The notes: generated by a model not told the origin, from the letters alone. 64,000 nucleotides of DNA from Roseococcus pinisoli (GCF_018413645.1 NZ_JAHCDA010000001.1:124001-188000), one strand, 5' to 3'; positions 36,848-48,602 are shown, counted from the stretch's first letter. Program-made: numbers and translations.

Positions 36848-39727
36848 TCAGGCTCCGAGGGCGGCGCGAACCAGCGCATCCTGCTGGGTCTGATACACCT
36901 TGGCCAGCCCCGTCGCCGGGCTGGCGGCGGCGTCACGGCCCACGTAGTCGGGCCGCTTGGCCTTGATGTCGAGCTTCTTGAGCACGCCCTCGATCCGCCG
37001 GTCGACGAAGGTCCAGGCGCCGTTGTTCTCCGGCTCCTCCTGGCACCACACCACCTCGGCGTTCTTGTAGGGCGCCAGCGCCTCGGAGAGGCTCTTCTCC
37101 GGGAAGGGATAGAGCTGCTCGACGCGGATCAGCGCCACGTCGTCGATGCCCTTGGCCTGCCGCTCCTGCACGAGGTCGTAATAGACCTTGCCGGTGCAGA
37201 GCACGACGCGCTTCACCTTCTCGTCCGGCGCGATCGCCTCGACCTCGGGGATCACGTAGCGGAAGGCGCTGCCCGGACCGAACTCGGCGAGGCTGCTGAC
37301 CGCCAGCTTGTGCCGCAGCAGGCTCTTCGGCGTCATGATGACAAGCGGCTTGCGGTAATTGGCCTTCAGCTGCCGGCGCAGCGCGTGGAAGTAGTTGGCC
37401 GGCGTCGTGAAGTTGCAGACCCGGATGTTCCGCTCGGCGCAGAGCTGCAGGTAGCGCTCCAGGCGGGCGGAGGAGTGCTCCGGCCCCTGCCCTTCCTGCC
37501 CATGCGGCAGCAGCATCACGAGGCCGGACATGCGCAGCCACTTCGTCTCGCCCGAGGCGATGAACTGGTCGATGATGACCTGCGCGCCGTTCGCGAAGTC
37601 GCCGAACTGCGCCTCCCAGAGCACCAGGGTGCGCGGATCGGCCAGCGAGTAGCCATAGTCGAAGCCGAGCACGCCGAACTCGGCCAGCAGGGAGTTGAAG
37701 GCCTCGAACTTGGCCTGCCCTTCCTTGATGTTGTTCAGCGGGACGTATTCCTGCTGGCCCACCTGGTCGACCAGCACGGCGTGGCGCTGGCTGAAGGTGC
37801 CGCGCTGCACGTCCTCGCCCGAGAGGCGGACGCGGTGGCCTTCCAGCAGCAGGGTGCCGAAGGCCAGGGCCTCGCCCGTCGCCCAGTCGATGCCCTCGCC
37901 GCCCTCGATCGCGTTCTTCTTGACCTCGAGCTGGCGGGTGATCTTGGGGTTGGCGCCGAAATCGGCCGGAACGCGGCAGAGCGCGCCGCCCACCTCGCGC
38001 AGCGTGTCGAGCGAGACCGCGGTCTCGTGGAGCTGCTCCACGCCCTCGCCGTTGCCGACGGCCTTGAGGCCGGACCAATGGCCTTCCAGCCAGTCGGCCT
38101 TGTTCGGCTTGAAGCTGGCGGCGGCCTGGAAGGCGTCCTCCATCTTCGCGTTGAAGCCGTCCAGGATCGAGGCCGCATCGGCGGCGGTCACGCTGCCCTC
38201 GGCGGCCAGGCGCTCGGCATAGAGGGTGCGCGTGGTCTTCATCGCGCGGATGCGGTTGTACATCACCGGCTGGGTGAAGGCGGGCTCGTCGCCCTCATTA
38301 TGGCCGTGGCGGCGGTAGCAGACGATGTCGAGCACGACATCCGCCTGGAAGCGCATGCGGAACTCGGCGCAAAGGCGCGCGCACCAGACCACGGCTTCCG
38401 GATCGTCGCCATTCACGTGGATGATCGGCGCCTGCACCGACTTGGCCACGTCCGTGCAGTAGAGGCCCGAATAAGCGTGCACCGGAACGGTGGTGAAGCC
38501 GATCTGGTTGTTGGTCACGATATGGATCGTGCCACCCGTGCGGTAGCCGATGAGCTGGCTCATCGCCAGCGTCTCATAGACCAGGCCCTGGCCGGCGAAG
38601 GCGGCATCGCCATGCAGCAGGATGCCCATGACGCTGGTGCGCGTCTTCACGTCGCCCGCCATGTCCTGCCGCGCGCGGACCTTGCCGGCGACGACGGGGT
38701 TCACGGCCTCGAGGTGCGAGGGGTTGGGCTGCAGCGAGAGGTGGACGGTCTTGCCGTTGATCTCGATGTCGGTGGAGGTGCCGAGGTGGTACTTCACGTC
38801 GCCCGAGCCCTGGACGTCGTCCGGCTTGAAGCTGGAGCCCTTGAACTCCGCGAAGACCTGCATGAAGGGCTTCTTCACCACGTTCACGAGCACGTTCAGG
38901 CGGCCGCGATGGGCCATGCCGATGACGACCTCGTTCACGCCCTGCCCGGCGCCCGTCTCGATGGTGGCGAGCACGGCGGGGATGGTGCTCTCGCCGCCCT
39001 CCAGGCCGAAGCGCTTGGTGCCGACATACTTCTTGGCGCAGAAGGCCTCGAAGCCCTCGGCCTCGGTGAGCTGGCTCAGGAGCTTGCGCTTCTCAGCGGC
39101 GTCGAAGCTGCCGGCCCAGGGGGCGCCCTCGATGCGCTGCTGGATCCAGGACTTCTGGTCCGGATCCTGGATGTGCATGAACTCGACGCCGATATGGCCG
39201 CAATAGGTGGCGCGCAGGCGCTCCATGATCTGGCGGATCGTCGCCGTCTCGAGGCCGAGGACCTTGTCGATGAAGATCGGCCGATCGAGATCGGCCTCCT
39301 CGAAGCCCCAGAACTTGGGCGACAGCTCCGGATGCGGCGGCGTGACCTGCAGGCCCAGCGGATCGAGCTGCGCCTCCAGGTGGCCGCGCACGCGGTAGGA
39401 GCGGATGAGCATCAGCGCGCGGATGCTGTCCAGCACCGCGCGTCGCGTCGTCTCGGGATCGGCGGCGGGGGCGCCGCCCTTGCCGCCACCCTTGGCCGCC
39501 GGCTTCGCTTCCTCGGGAGGCGCGAAGCCGCCCCGCGGGCGCGGCGCCCAGGAGGCGCCCATCGCATCCGTCAGGACGGCGCGCGCGTCGTCGTTGAGGG
39601 CGGTGAACAGCTCGGCAAAGGATGGGTCGACCTTCGAGGGGTCCTCGATCCACCTGGCATAGGTGTCGGCGAGATACGCGGCATTCGCCCCGTTCATCGC
39701 GCTTGCGAGGATGTCCACTCCAGCCAT
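36848..39727 (-). CDS. sucA: 2-oxoglutarate dehydrogenase E1 component
   Basis: 959 residues, thiamine-diphosphate dependent; decarboxylates 2-oxoglutarate and transfers succinyl to E2. The N-terminal domain includes LADTYARWIEDPSKVDPSF. Active-site stretches are GMAHRGRLNVLVNV near residue 255, FAGQGLVYETLAMSQL, IVTNNQIGFTT, YRRHGHNEGDEPAFTQP and LPHGQEGQGPEHSSARLERY. ATG 39727 has a GGAG site; a start six codons upstream is possible. It lies between sucD and sucB in a TCA operon. Confidence 0.97.
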   Translation of the reverse strand: MAGVDILASAMNGANAAYLADTYARWIEDPSKVDPSFAELFTALNDDARAVLTDAMGASWAPRPRGGFAPPEEAKPAAKGGGKGGAPAADPETTRRAVLDSIRALMLIRSYRVRGHLEAQLDPLGLQVTPPHPELSPKFWGFEEADLDRPIFIDKVLGLETATIRQIMERLRATYCGHIGVEFMHIQDPDQKSWIQQRIEGAPWAGSFDAAEKRKLLSQLTEAEGFEAFCAKKYVGTKRFGLEGGESTIPAVLATIETGAGQGVNEVVIGMAHRGRLNVLVNVVKKPFMQVFAEFKGSSFKPDDVQGSGDVKYHLGTSTDIEINGKTVHLSLQPNPSHLEAVNPVVAGKVRARQDMAGDVKTRTSVMGILLHGDAAFAGQGLVYETLAMSQLIGYRTGGTIHIVTNNQIGFTTVPVHAYSGLYCTDVAKSVQAPIIHVNGDDPEAVVWCARLCAEFRMRFQADVVLDIVCYRRHGHNEGDEPAFTQPVMYNRIRAMKTTRTLYAERLAAEGSVTAADAASILDGFNAKMEDAFQAAASFKPNKADWLEGHWSGLKAVGNGEGVEQLHETAVSLDTLREVGGALCRVPADFGANPKITRQLEVKKNAIEGGEGIDWATGEALAFGTLLLEGHRVRLSGEDVQRGTFSQRHAVLVDQVGQQEYVPLNNIKEGQAKFEAFNSLLAEFGVLGFDYGYSLADPRTLVLWEAQFGDFANGAQVIIDQFIASGETKWLRMSGLVMLLPHGQEGQGPEHSSARLERYLQLCAERNIRVCNFTTPANYFHALRRQLKANYRKPLVIMTPKSLLRHKLAVSSLAEFGPGSAFRYVIPEVEAIAPDEKVKRVVLCTGKVYYDLVQERQAKGIDDVALIRVEQLYPFPEKSLSEALAPYKNAEVVWCQEEPENNGAWTFVDRRIEGVLKKLDIKAKRPDYVGRDAAASPATGLAKVYQTQQDALVRAALGA

Positions 39728-39845
39728 GTCGTCGCTCCGTTCCACCCGTTCCGCGGATGAGAATGCAATCTTCGGACTCTAATAGCCCGTTCTCTAAAAT
39801 AATATGAGCATTGGGGCGGGAATTTGGCCTCCCGCCCCACGCAGG

Positions 39846-40742
39846 TCAGCCCTTCAGTGCACGCACCATGGTCGAGCCCAGCGAGGCCGGGCTGTCCGCC
39901 ACGAGGATGCCGGCCGCGGCCATGGCCTCCATCTTGGCGACGGCCGTGTCCTGGCCGCCCGAGATCACCGCGCCGGCATGACCCATGCGGCGGCCCGGAG
40001 GCGCCGTGGCGCCGGCGATGAAGCCTACCACCGGCTTGTTGGGCTTGCCGGGGCCGAAATTCTCGCTCTTCAGGTACTCGGCCGCGAGGATCTCGGACTG
40101 GCCGCCGATCTCGCCGATCATGATGAGCGACTTGGTCTCCTCGTCGGCCAGGAACAGCTCCAGGACGTCGATGAAGTCCATGCCCTTCACCGGATCGCCG
40201 CCGATGCCCACCGCCGAGCTCTGGCCGAGGCCGGCCGCCGTGGTCTGCGCCACGGCCTCATAGGTCAGCGTGCCGGAGCGCGAGACGATGCCGACCGAGC
40301 CGCGCTTGAAGATATGGCCCGGCATGATGCCGATCTTGCAGGCGTCGGGCGTGATCACGCCCGGGCAGTTCGGGCCGACCAGCGTCGAGGCCGAGCCGTC
40401 CAGCGCGCGCTTCACCTTCACCATGTCGAGGACGGGGATGCCCTCGGTGATGCAGATGATCAGCGGGACCTCGGCGTCGATCGCCTCCAGGATGGAGTCG
40501 GCGGCGAAGGCGGCCGGGACGTAGATGACCGAGGCATCTGCCCCGGTCGCCTCGCGGCACTCGGCCACCGTGTTGAAGACCGGCAGGTTCAGGCTCGGGT
40601 GCTGCGTGCCGCCCTTGCCCGGCGTCACGCCGCCCACGTAGTTCGAGCCATAGGCGATGCCCTGGCTGGCGTGGAAGGTGCCCTGGGCGCCGGTGAAGCC
40701 CTGGGTCATGACCTTGGTGTTCTTGTCGACGAGGATCGCCAT
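39846..40742 (-). CDS. sucD: Succinyl-CoA synthetase alpha subunit
   Basis: 298 residues; binds CoA and carries the phosphohistidine. The N-terminus has [21 protein letters not shown] and [26 protein letters not shown] and [12 protein letters not shown] follow, and the catalytic His is in [15 protein letters not shown] near residue 247. It starts two bases after the sucC stop, so the subunits are made together. Confidence 0.97.
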   Translation of the reverse strand: MAILVDKNTKVMTQGFTGAQGTFHASQGIAYGSNYVGGVTPGKGGTQHPSLNLPVFNTVAECREATGADASVIYVPAAFAADSILEAIDAEVPLIICITEGIPVLDMVKVKRALDGSASTLVGPNCPGVITPDACKIGIMPGHIFKRGSVGIVSRSGTLTYEAVAQTTAAGLGQSSAVGIGGDPVKGMDFIDVLELFLADEETKSLIMIGEIGGQSEILAAEYLKSENFGPGKPNKPVVGFIAGATAPPGRRMGHAGAVISGGQDTAVAKMEAMAAAGILVADSPASLGSTMVRALKG

Positions 40743-40744
40743 GG

Positions 40745-41941
40745 TCAGGCAGCCTTCTTCACGGCGGCGACGACCTTCTGGGCCGCATCAGCCAGGTTGT
40801 CCGCGGGGATGATCGCCAGCCCGCTCTCGGCCAGGATCTTCTTGCCCAGCTCGACGTTGGTGCCTTCGAGGCGCACGACCAGCGGCACTTCGAGGGAGAG
40901 GTTCTTGCTCGCCTCCACGATGCCGGTCGCGATCATGTCGCACTTGGCGATGCCGCCGAAGATGTTGACCAGGATGGCCTTCACATTCGCGTCGGAGGTG
41001 ATGATCCGGAAGGCCTCGGTGACGCGCGCCGCATCGGCCGTGCCGCCCACATCGAGGAAGTTCGCGGGCGAGGAGCCGTAGAGCTTGATGATGTCCATCG
41101 TCGCCATGGCCAGGCCCGCGCCGTTGACCATGCAGCCGATCTCGCCGTCCAGCGCCACGTAGTTCAGCTCGTGCTTGGCGGCATCGAGCTCCTTCGGGTC
41201 CATCTCCGTGTCGTCGCGGAGGGCCTCGAGGTCCTTGTGGCGGTAGAGCGCGCTGTCGTCGAAGGAGACCTTGGCGTCGAGCGCCACGATGTCGCCCGCG
41301 CCGGTCACGACCAGCGGATTGATCTCGACGATGGCGCAGTCCAGCTCCTGGAAGGCGCCGTAGAGCGAGGTCACGAACTTCACGAAGCTGCCGACCTGCT
41401 TGCCCTCGAGGCCGAGGCCGAAGGCCAGCTTGCGGGCATGGAAGCCCGAGATGCCCGAGGCCGGGTCGATCGCCGCCTTCAGGATCTTCTCGGGGTGCTT
41501 CTCGGCGACCTCCTCGATCTCCATGCCACCCTCGGTGGAGGCCATGATCGTGAGGCGCGAGGTCTCGCGGTCGACGAGCAGGCCGAGATAGAGCTCGCGC
41601 TTGATGTCGCAGCCATCCTCGACATAGACGCGGCTGACGACCTTGCCGGCCTCGCCCGTCTGCTTGGTGACCAGCGTCTTGCCGATCATCGCCTCGGCCG
41701 CCGCCTTGGCATCCGCCACGGACTTCACGACGCGCACGCCGCCCTTGCCGTTCGGATCCTCGGCGAAGCGGCCCGCGCCGCGGCCGCCCGCGTGAATCTG
41801 GGATTTCACCACATAGACCGGTCCGGGCAGCTTCTTCGCCGCGGCCTCGGCCTCGTCGGCCGTCCAGGCCACATGGCCTTCCAGCACGGCAACGCCGTAG
41901 CGGCGAAGCAGCTCCTTCGCCTGATATTCGTGAATATTCAT
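40745..41941 (-). CDS. sucC: Succinyl-CoA synthetase beta subunit (ADP-forming)
   Basis: 398 residues; the ATP-grasp subunit that confers nucleotide choice. [19 protein letters not shown] is the standard start, and [15 protein letters not shown] is the nucleotide loop. [23 protein letters not shown] carries the Mg ligands, and [21 protein letters not shown] and [14 protein letters not shown] close the CoA-ligase part. It is separated from mdh by 253 bases that may hold a promoter. Confidence 0.97.
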   Translation of the reverse strand: MNIHEYQAKELLRRYGVAVLEGHVAWTADEAEAAAKKLPGPVYVVKSQIHAGGRGAGRFAEDPNGKGGVRVVKSVADAKAAAEAMIGKTLVTKQTGEAGKVVSRVYVEDGCDIKRELYLGLLVDRETSRLTIMASTEGGMEIEEVAEKHPEKILKAAIDPASGISGFHARKLAFGLGLEGKQVGSFVKFVTSLYGAFQELDCAIVEINPLVVTGAGDIVALDAKVSFDDSALYRHKDLEALRDDTEMDPKELDAAKHELNYVALDGEIGCMVNGAGLAMATMDIIKLYGSSPANFLDVGGTADAARVTEAFRIITSDANVKAILVNIFGGIAKCDMIATGIVEASKNLSLEVPLVVRLEGTNVELGKKILAESGLAIIPADNLADAAQKVVAAVKKAA

Positions 41942-42194
41942 GCGTGGGGGATCCTCAAGCTCGGTCCATTGTGCCAGTCGCGACGGATGGCGGCCAGCGA
42001 GAACAGCCCGTCTCGCGCCGCCTCCGCAAGCCGTCTTTCCTGTTGCATTCCGAAGCGTGGAATTTCGCGTTTCCAGCCTCGGCCGGAAACGGCGGCGCCG
42101 CGCCCGACCGAAAGGTCGAACGCGGCGCCAGGGTTCGGCAGGGCCATGCGGGTGCTTTGAACGCCGTCGATCAGCGTGACCCGCACGGGTCGTC

Positions 42195-43283
<1,089 letters not shown>

Positions 43284-43314
43284 TCACACCAAATTCAAAA
43301 AGACCCCCGGACGC

Positions 43315-43347
43315 AAAAAAGGCCCGGGCACTCGACGTGCCCAGGCC
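43315..43347 (-). terminator. Rho-independent terminator on the minus strand
   Basis: Read on the minus strand, GGCCTGGGCAC and GTGCCCGGGCC form an 11-pair stem (one U-G wobble) around a GTCGA loop, followed directly by six T (43320-43315). It ends the transcript of the secreted Ala/Arg-rich gene and insulates mdh. Confidence 0.88.
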
Positions 43348-43399
43348 CCCTGGAGGCGTTCCCCGACGGGGAAGCGGTGAGACGCCCCTGCGGCCGGCC

Positions 43400-43975
43400 C
43401 TAGAGCGGGACGCAGCGCGTGATGTCGTTATGGCCGACAGCCATGGTCGCCATGGTGCCGTCCGGGCAGGCCATCTGGCTCATGGCGGCGGGGGCGAGGC
43501 CACCGGTCCAGCGCAGCGGCTCGGCGCGCGAGGCGGTGGCGGAGCAGACGCGGCGGCCGCGGCGCACCGTGCAGGAGGCCATGGCGGTGGTCCGCATGTT
43601 GCGCGCCTGCGGCACGGCGGCCGCGGAGCGGCCATAGGGAACGGCGGCGGCCACGCGGCTGTTCACCGAACGGCTGCTGCGCGCCGGCGCGGCGGCGCGG
43701 CCACGGCCCCGGTTGGCGACGGCGACGTCACGCCCGCCCCGATTGGAGCGCGCGGCGTTGGCACCGCCGGTGTTGCGGGCCGCCGTCGGGCGGGAAGCGG
43801 TGGTGGCGCGGGCAGCGGGCCGGGCCGTGGCCTGCCGCGGAGCCTGGCGGGCCGCCGCGGGCCGCGAGGAGCTGGATTGGGCACTGGCCCGTGCGTCCGT
43901 GCGCGCCGAAGCCTCGACCGGCACAAGCGCGGCCATCAGGCATAGGCCGAGAAGGCCTCCGAACAATTTCCGCAT
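43400..43975 (-). CDS. Secreted Ala/Arg-rich protein of unknown function
   Basis: 191 residues. A signal peptide (MRKLFGGLLGLCLMAALVPVEASA) leads a 90-residue low-complexity stretch of Ala, Arg, Ser and Thr, then a C-terminal part with four cysteines (MASCTVRRGRRVC, QMACPDGTM, DITRCVPL) that may form two disulfides. The long basic linker could bind the outer surface or peptidoglycan. GGGGG precedes ATG 43975. A strong terminator follows. Confidence 0.65.
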   Translation of the reverse strand: MRKLFGGLLGLCLMAALVPVEASARTDARASAQSSSSRPAAARQAPRQATARPAARATTASRPTAARNTGGANAARSNRGGRDVAVANRGRGRAAAPARSSRSVNSRVAAAVPYGRSAAAVPQARNMRTTAMASCTVRRGRRVCSATASRAEPLRWTGGLAPAAMSQMACPDGTMATMAVGHNDITRCVPL

Positions 43976-44069
43976 GAATCCCCCGATTCCCCAATCGCCG
44001 CACGGGGCGGCGACACCAACGCGACGGTTGCGAGCGACACACGCGACCATCTTATTACGGCGTATTACG

Positions 44070-45236
44070 TCAAGGCAGGTGAGGCAACCCCAAATATTCC
44101 TGGCTTTGCATTTCCATCAATCGTGATGCAGTTCGCTCGAACATGGCGGCGTTCTCGCCCTGCTCATAGAGCAGGTCCGGCCCCGCCTCGGCCGAGGCGA
44201 CCAGCTTGCAGCGGTGCTCGTAGAGGGCGTCGATCAGCGTGATGAAGCGGCGCGCCCGGTCGAAATTCTCCGGCCCGAGTCGCGGGATGGCGTCGAGCAC
44301 CAGCGTGTGGAAATGCGTCGCCAGGGCCAGGTAGTCGGCGGGGCCGAGCGCCCGGCCGCAAAGCTCGTCGAAGGAGGTCCGCACCACGCCGCGCGCCGCC
44401 TCGCCGACCGGAACGGCGCGGCCCAGCACCTGCAGGCTCGCCGGCTCGCCCTGGGGGGTGCCCGTCAGCTCCAGGAAGGCGGCGTCCAGCGCGCGCTCCG
44501 AGCGGCCGTTCACCGGATGGTGCCAGGTGGGCAGGCCGCGGATACGCTCGCGCCGGTAGTCCTGCGCGGATTCCAGGTAGAAGACCTCCACCCGCGACTG
44601 GATGAGCGCGATGAAGGGCAGGAAGGCGTCGCGGCCGGGCTTGCCCTTGAAGAGGTCCTGCGGGGCCGTGTTGCTGGTCGCCACCATCACGACGCCACGG
44701 GCGAAAAGCGCCTCGAAGAGCCGGCCCAGGATCATCGCATCGGTGATGTCATGGACCTGGAACTCGTCGAAGCAGATCAGCGACGCCTCGGCGGCGATCT
44801 GGTCGGCGAGCGGCGGAATGGGGTCGTCCGCGCCCGGATTGGCCCGGCGCCAGGCATGGATGCGGGCGTGGGCCTCCTGCATGAAGGCGTGGAAATGGAT
44901 GCGGCGCTTGCGCGGCACCTCGGCCGTGTCGAAGAACAGGTCCATCAGCATGGACTTGCCGCGCCCCACGGCGCCGACGAGGTAGAGGCCCTCCGGCGTG
45001 CCCTCGGGGGCCGCGAGGTCGCCCGAGCCGCGCTTGCCGCCGCCGAAGAGCTTGCCGAAGAAGCCCTTCGCCTCAGGCGCCGCCGGCTTCGGGTCGTAGC
45101 CGCGCAGGTTGCGCCAGAGCGTCTGCAGGATCTCGGCAGCATGGGCCTGCGCCGGGTCGGCGCGCAGCGCGCCCTCGGAAACGCGGGCGCGGTAGGCCGC
45201 GAGGGGACCCTCGTTCCGGGTGATCAGGGAATCCAT
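44070..45236 (-). CDS. zapE: Cell division ATPase ZapE (AFG1 family)
   Basis: 388 residues of the AFG1-like AAA+ group. Walker A reads GAVGRGKSMLMDLFFD near residue 88, Walker B is LICFDEFQVHDITDAMIL, and MVATSNTAPQDLFKG is the sensor region. In E. coli ZapE associates with the Z-ring under stress; mitochondrial AFG1 relatives extract membrane proteins. The gene stands alone, as often in alphaproteobacteria. Confidence 0.93.
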   Translation of the reverse strand: MDSLITRNEGPLAAYRARVSEGALRADPAQAHAAEILQTLWRNLRGYDPKPAAPEAKGFFGKLFGGGKRGSGDLAAPEGTPEGLYLVGAVGRGKSMLMDLFFDTAEVPRKRRIHFHAFMQEAHARIHAWRRANPGADDPIPPLADQIAAEASLICFDEFQVHDITDAMILGRLFEALFARGVVMVATSNTAPQDLFKGKPGRDAFLPFIALIQSRVEVFYLESAQDYRRERIRGLPTWHHPVNGRSERALDAAFLELTGTPQGEPASLQVLGRAVPVGEAARGVVRTSFDELCGRALGPADYLALATHFHTLVLDAIPRLGPENFDRARRFITLIDALYEHRCKLVASAEAGPDLLYEQGENAAMFERTASRLMEMQSQEYLGLPHLP

Positions 45237-45331
45237 GGGCGGGAGGGATAGACCGGGCGCGGCGCCGGCTCAACTCGCCCCCCCGGCCAGGGCGTCCCGG
45301 CGCCGGAGGGGCGCCGGGGCCGCGGCCCATG

Positions 45332-45919
45332 TCAGTCCAGCTGCGCGAGGTAATGCGCGATGGCGGCGATATCGCCGTTGGAGAGGCCGACGACGGCGCC
45401 GTTCATCTGCGTATCGGCCCCGGCGCGCCGCCCGTCCCGGTATTCCAGCATCGCGCGCTCCAGGAATTCCTCGCGCTGGGCGGCGATCCGGGGAATCTGC
45501 GCCCGGCCGCCGAAATCGGAGACATGGCACGTCCCGCAATGGCGCGGGCCGATCAGCGCCTGGCCGGCGGCGAAGAGGGCCGCGTCGCGCGGCCGGCGCT
45601 CGTCCGGCGGGCCGGGAGGCAGGCTGGCGAAGAAGGCGGCCAGATCCTCGATGTCACGGTCCGGCATATTGGCCGCGACGTCGTTCATCAGCTCCACATG
45701 CCGGATGCGCTCGCGGAAGAGGATCATCTGCAGCGTGATGAAATCGGCGGGCTGGCCGGCCAGGGAGGGGATGTCCTCCGTCTGGCTGCGGCCATTGGCG
45801 CCGTGGCAGGCGACGCAGCTCTGCGCCGCGAGCTCAGCGCCCCGGGCCGCGTCCTGCGCGAGCGCGGCGCCGGGAAGCGCGGCGGCCAGGAAGGCCGCCG
45901 CCAGTACCGAAAGCCGCAT
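45332..45919 (-). CDS. Periplasmic dihaem cytochrome c
   Basis: 195 residues. A signal peptide (LSVLAAAFLAAALPGAALAQ) is followed by two class I cytochrome domains: CVACHGANG near residue 36 and CGTCHVSDF near 133, with Met candidates for the sixth ligand in each (VAANMPDRD and QMNGAVVGL). It overlaps the stop of the sorbosone-dehydrogenase gene (TGATG), so it is probably the electron acceptor of that enzyme. Confidence 0.9.
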   Translation of the reverse strand: MRLSVLAAAFLAAALPGAALAQDAARGAELAAQSCVACHGANGRSQTEDIPSLAGQPADFITLQMILFRERIRHVELMNDVAANMPDRDIEDLAAFFASLPPGPPDERRPRDAALFAAGQALIGPRHCGTCHVSDFGGRAQIPRIAAQREEFLERAMLEYRDGRRAGADTQMNGAVVGLSNGDIAAIAHYLAQLD

Positions 45920-47136
45920 CACTGGCGATAGGTAATGCGGTAGATCGCGCCCATCTGCTCGTCGGCCACCAGCAGGGAGCCGTCGCTGTGCACATGGATA
46001 TCTGCCGGACGGCCGAGGAAGCGCTGGTTGGCCTCATCGAGCAGGCCGGTCATGAAGGGCTCGACGCTGGTCACGTTGCCCTGCGCGTCCAGCTTCGCCA
46101 TCACGACGTCGTAGCCGCTCAGGCGCTCCCGGTTCCAGGAGCCGCGGCGGGCGATGAAGATCTGGTTCCGGTAGGCCTCGGGGAACATCGTGCCGGTGTA
46201 GAAGCGCATGCCTAGCGGCGCGACATGACCGCCGAGCAGGGCCGCGGGCTGCGCGAACTCGCTGCAGTTGCGCCCGGCATTCTCCTGCGGATCGGCCCAG
46301 TTGCCGACGCAGAAGGGATAGCCGTGATCCTCGCCGGTGCGGCGAATGCGGATCAGCGTGTCGTTGGGCACGTCGTTGCCGGCCCAGTCGCGGCCGTGAT
46401 TGGTGGCCCAGAGCTCGCGCGTCACCGGATGATGGGCCAGGCCCACGCTGTTGCGCACGCCGCGCGCCTCGATCCGCCGGTCGCTGCCATCCGGATTGAA
46501 GGAGACGAGCAGCGCGAAGCGGTCGCGATCGATGCTGCAGATGTTACAGGGCGCGCCGACATTGGTGTAGATTCGGCCGTCCGGGCCGAGCGACGCGACC
46601 TTCCAGAAATGGTTGCCGCCGTGATCCGCCTCGCCCGGCAGGCCGAAGGCCTGGGTCAGCTCCACCGGCGGCGGCACGTTGTCGAGATTGGCCTCGATAT
46701 TGTCGTAGCGAAGCACCCTATTGAGGGCGAGCACGAAGAGGCTGTTGCCCACCATCACGATGCCGTTGGGGTTGTTCAGACCCTGGGCGATGACGCGGGT
46801 GCGCGTCGTGCCATCCGCGTTCCGGGTGATGGCATAGACCCGGCCGATCACGCGGCTGCCGGCGAAGATGGTGCCGTTCGGCCCCTCGGCCATGGCGCGG
46901 GCGCCGGGGATGCCATGCGCGAAGACCGAGGCCGAGAAGCCGGCCGGCAGGCGCAGCGCGGCGACGGGCAGCCGCTCGACCGGCGTGACCGTGAGCGTCG
47001 GCCCGTGCGGGGCAAGGGTGGAGCCCTCGGGCCGGCCCACGGCCCAGCCGGGGACGGCCGGCGCGGCCTGCTGCGCGAGGGCCGGGCCGGCGATCAGCGC
47101 CGCGGCCAGGCCGAGCATGAGGCGTTTCTTGATCAT
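45919..47136 (-). CDS. PQQ-dependent sugar dehydrogenase (sorbosone/glucose dehydrogenase family)
   Basis: 405 residues. The signal peptide MIKKRLMLGLAAALIAGPALAQ sends it to the periplasm. The beta-propeller family signs are MAEGPNGTIFAGSRVIGRVY, PNGIVMVGNSLFVL, YTNVGAPCNICSID, GVRNSVGLAHHPVTRELW and RPADIHVHSDGSLLVADEQM. Such proteins oxidise aldoses or sorbosone with PQQ. It lies 83 bases after pqqE and is coupled to a dihaem cytochrome c, giving cofactor, enzyme and electron acceptor in one cluster. The substrate is unproven. Confidence 0.88.
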   Translation of the reverse strand: MIKKRLMLGLAAALIAGPALAQQAAPAVPGWAVGRPEGSTLAPHGPTLTVTPVERLPVAALRLPAGFSASVFAHGIPGARAMAEGPNGTIFAGSRVIGRVYAITRNADGTTRTRVIAQGLNNPNGIVMVGNSLFVLALNRVLRYDNIEANLDNVPPPVELTQAFGLPGEADHGGNHFWKVASLGPDGRIYTNVGAPCNICSIDRDRFALLVSFNPDGSDRRIEARGVRNSVGLAHHPVTRELWATNHGRDWAGNDVPNDTLIRIRRTGEDHGYPFCVGNWADPQENAGRNCSEFAQPAALLGGHVAPLGMRFYTGTMFPEAYRNQIFIARRGSWNRERLSGYDVVMAKLDAQGNVTSVEPFMTGLLDEANQRFLGRPADIHVHSDGSLLVADEQMGAIYRITYRQ

Positions 47137-47219
47137 GATGTTTCTCCCTGCGCCCTTTGGGCTGCCTGTTGATGGAATGACGAATGGGTAACGGTTGCAA
47201 GCCCGGACTTGGGCCCCGG

Positions 47220-48296
47220 TCAGGAGAATTCGCGGTACCGGAAACGGGTCTCCCCGGCCTCGGCCACCGCGGCGGCGAGCAGCCCGTGATCGCGTGAGAG
47301 CGCGCAGGCCGGATCGGTCGCCGCGGCATCGCCGGTCAGGGCGAAGGCCTGGCAGCGGCATCCGCCCCAGTCGCGCTCGGCATGCGCGCAGCCCCGGCAG
47401 GGCGGCGCCATCCAGGCCGTGCCGCGGAAGGCGTTGAAGGCGTCGCTCCCCGTCCAGGCCGCCTCCAGCGAGGTGTCGCGGATATTGGGGAAGACCATGC
47501 CGGCGATGGACTTCGCCGCATGGCAGGGCAGCACCTCGCCCATCGGCGAGACGGCGAGGAAGCGCCGCCCCCAGCCGCCCATGCAGGCCTTCGGGCGCGC
47601 CGCGTGATAGTCCGGCACCACATAGTCGATGACGAGGCGGCCGCGATGCGCCTGCCGCGCGGCCTCGACGAGGCCCGTCGCCTCGTCGAGCTGCGCGCGG
47701 GTCGGCAGCAGCGCGTCGCGGTTCGCCAGGGCCCAGCCGTAATACTGCACATGCGCGACCTCGAGCCGCTGGGCGCCCCAGTCGAGCGCGATCGCGATGA
47801 GCTGCGGCAGGTTGTGCAGGTTCTGCCGGTGCACCACGGCATTCAGGGTGAGCGGCAGGCCCATCTCCCGGACCAGTGCGGCCGCCCGGCGCTTCCTTTC
47901 CTGGGCGCCGCGCAGCCCGCCGATCCGCTCGGCCCCCGCCTCGTCCGCGTCCTGCACGGAGAGCTGCACATGGTCGAGCCCGGCCTCGACGAGCCGCGCC
48001 AGGAGCGGCGCCTCCAGCAGCACGCCGGCGGTGATGAGGTTGGTGTAGAGCCCGGCCTCCCGCGCCGCCGCCGTGATCTCCACGATGTCGCGCCGCACGG
48101 TGGGCTCGCCGCCGGAGAGATGGACCTGCAGGCAGCCGAGCGCCGCCGCCTCCTGGAAGACGCGCGCCCATTCCGCGGTGGCCAGCTCGTCGCGCGCGCG
48201 CGCCAGCTCCACCGGATTGGAGCAGTAGGGACAACGCAGCGGGCAGCGATGCGTGAGCTCCGCGAGCAGGGCCAGCGGCGGCTCGATCGCGCTCAT
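47220..48296 (-). CDS. pqqE: PQQ biosynthesis radical SAM enzyme PqqE
   Basis: 358 residues; forms the Glu-Tyr carbon cross-link in PqqA. The radical SAM cluster motif is CPLRCPYC near residue 18. [15 protein letters not shown] follows, and the C-terminal SPASM-type cysteines for auxiliary clusters are in [30 protein letters not shown]. It overlaps pqqD by four bases, as expected because PqqD brings the peptide to PqqE. Confidence 0.96.
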   Translation of the reverse strand: MSAIEPPLALLAELTHRCPLRCPYCSNPVELARARDELATAEWARVFQEAAALGCLQVHLSGGEPTVRRDIVEITAAAREAGLYTNLITAGVLLEAPLLARLVEAGLDHVQLSVQDADEAGAERIGGLRGAQERKRRAAALVREMGLPLTLNAVVHRQNLHNLPQLIAIALDWGAQRLEVAHVQYYGWALANRDALLPTRAQLDEATGLVEAARQAHRGRLVIDYVVPDYHAARPKACMGGWGRRFLAVSPMGEVLPCHAAKSIAGMVFPNIRDTSLEAAWTGSDAFNAFRGTAWMAPPCRGCAHAERDWGGCRCQAFALTGDAAATDPACALSRDHGLLAAAVAEAGETRFRYREFS

Positions 48297-48550
48297 CCGC
48301 TGAGCGCGCCCCGGACGACGAGGTCGCGCAGCATCTCCGCGACGTCGGCCGCGATCTCCTCGCGGGGGGCCGCGAACTTCTCCGCGAGCAGCGCGACGAT
48401 GGCCGCCTCGTCGCGCTGGCCGTCCACCAGGCGCAGCACCTCAAGCGCCGTCTCGTCCGGCACGAACATGCGCTCCGGCGCCATCACCACCCAGCGCGCG
48501 CGCGCCTTGTCCTCGTGCAGGCGGGCGCCGGGGGCGAATTTCGGGGTCAT
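48293..48550 (-). CDS. pqqD: PqqA-binding chaperone PqqD
   Basis: 85 residues of the winged-helix RiPP recognition fold: [20 protein letters not shown] at the N-terminus and [20 protein letters not shown] in the middle. It presents PqqA to PqqE. The start at ATG 48550 gives the usual family length. It lies 52 bases after pqqC. Confidence 0.94.
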   Translation of the reverse strand: MTPKFAPGARLHEDKARARWVVMAPERMFVPDETALEVLRLVDGQRDEAAIVALLAEKFAAPREEIAADVAEMLRDLVVRGALSG

Positions 48551-48602
48551 CGCGCGACCAACCACGGAGCGGCGACCGGCCGTGGTGCCGAGGCGCGCGG
48601 AC

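Noticed and set aside
35597-39760. Very long open frame (1387 codons) on the plus strand opposite sucA and sucB
   Set aside because: It is antisense to two unmistakable enzymes and has low-complexity Arg/Ala/Gly/His composition, the usual product of high-GC codon bias.
41938-42186. 82-codon frame between mdh and sucC, ending ATGA on the sucC start
   Set aside because: The overlap is suggestive, but third positions are clearly less GC-rich than in neighbours, no ribosome site is seen and no domain is visible. It more likely is leader or promoter DNA of sucC.
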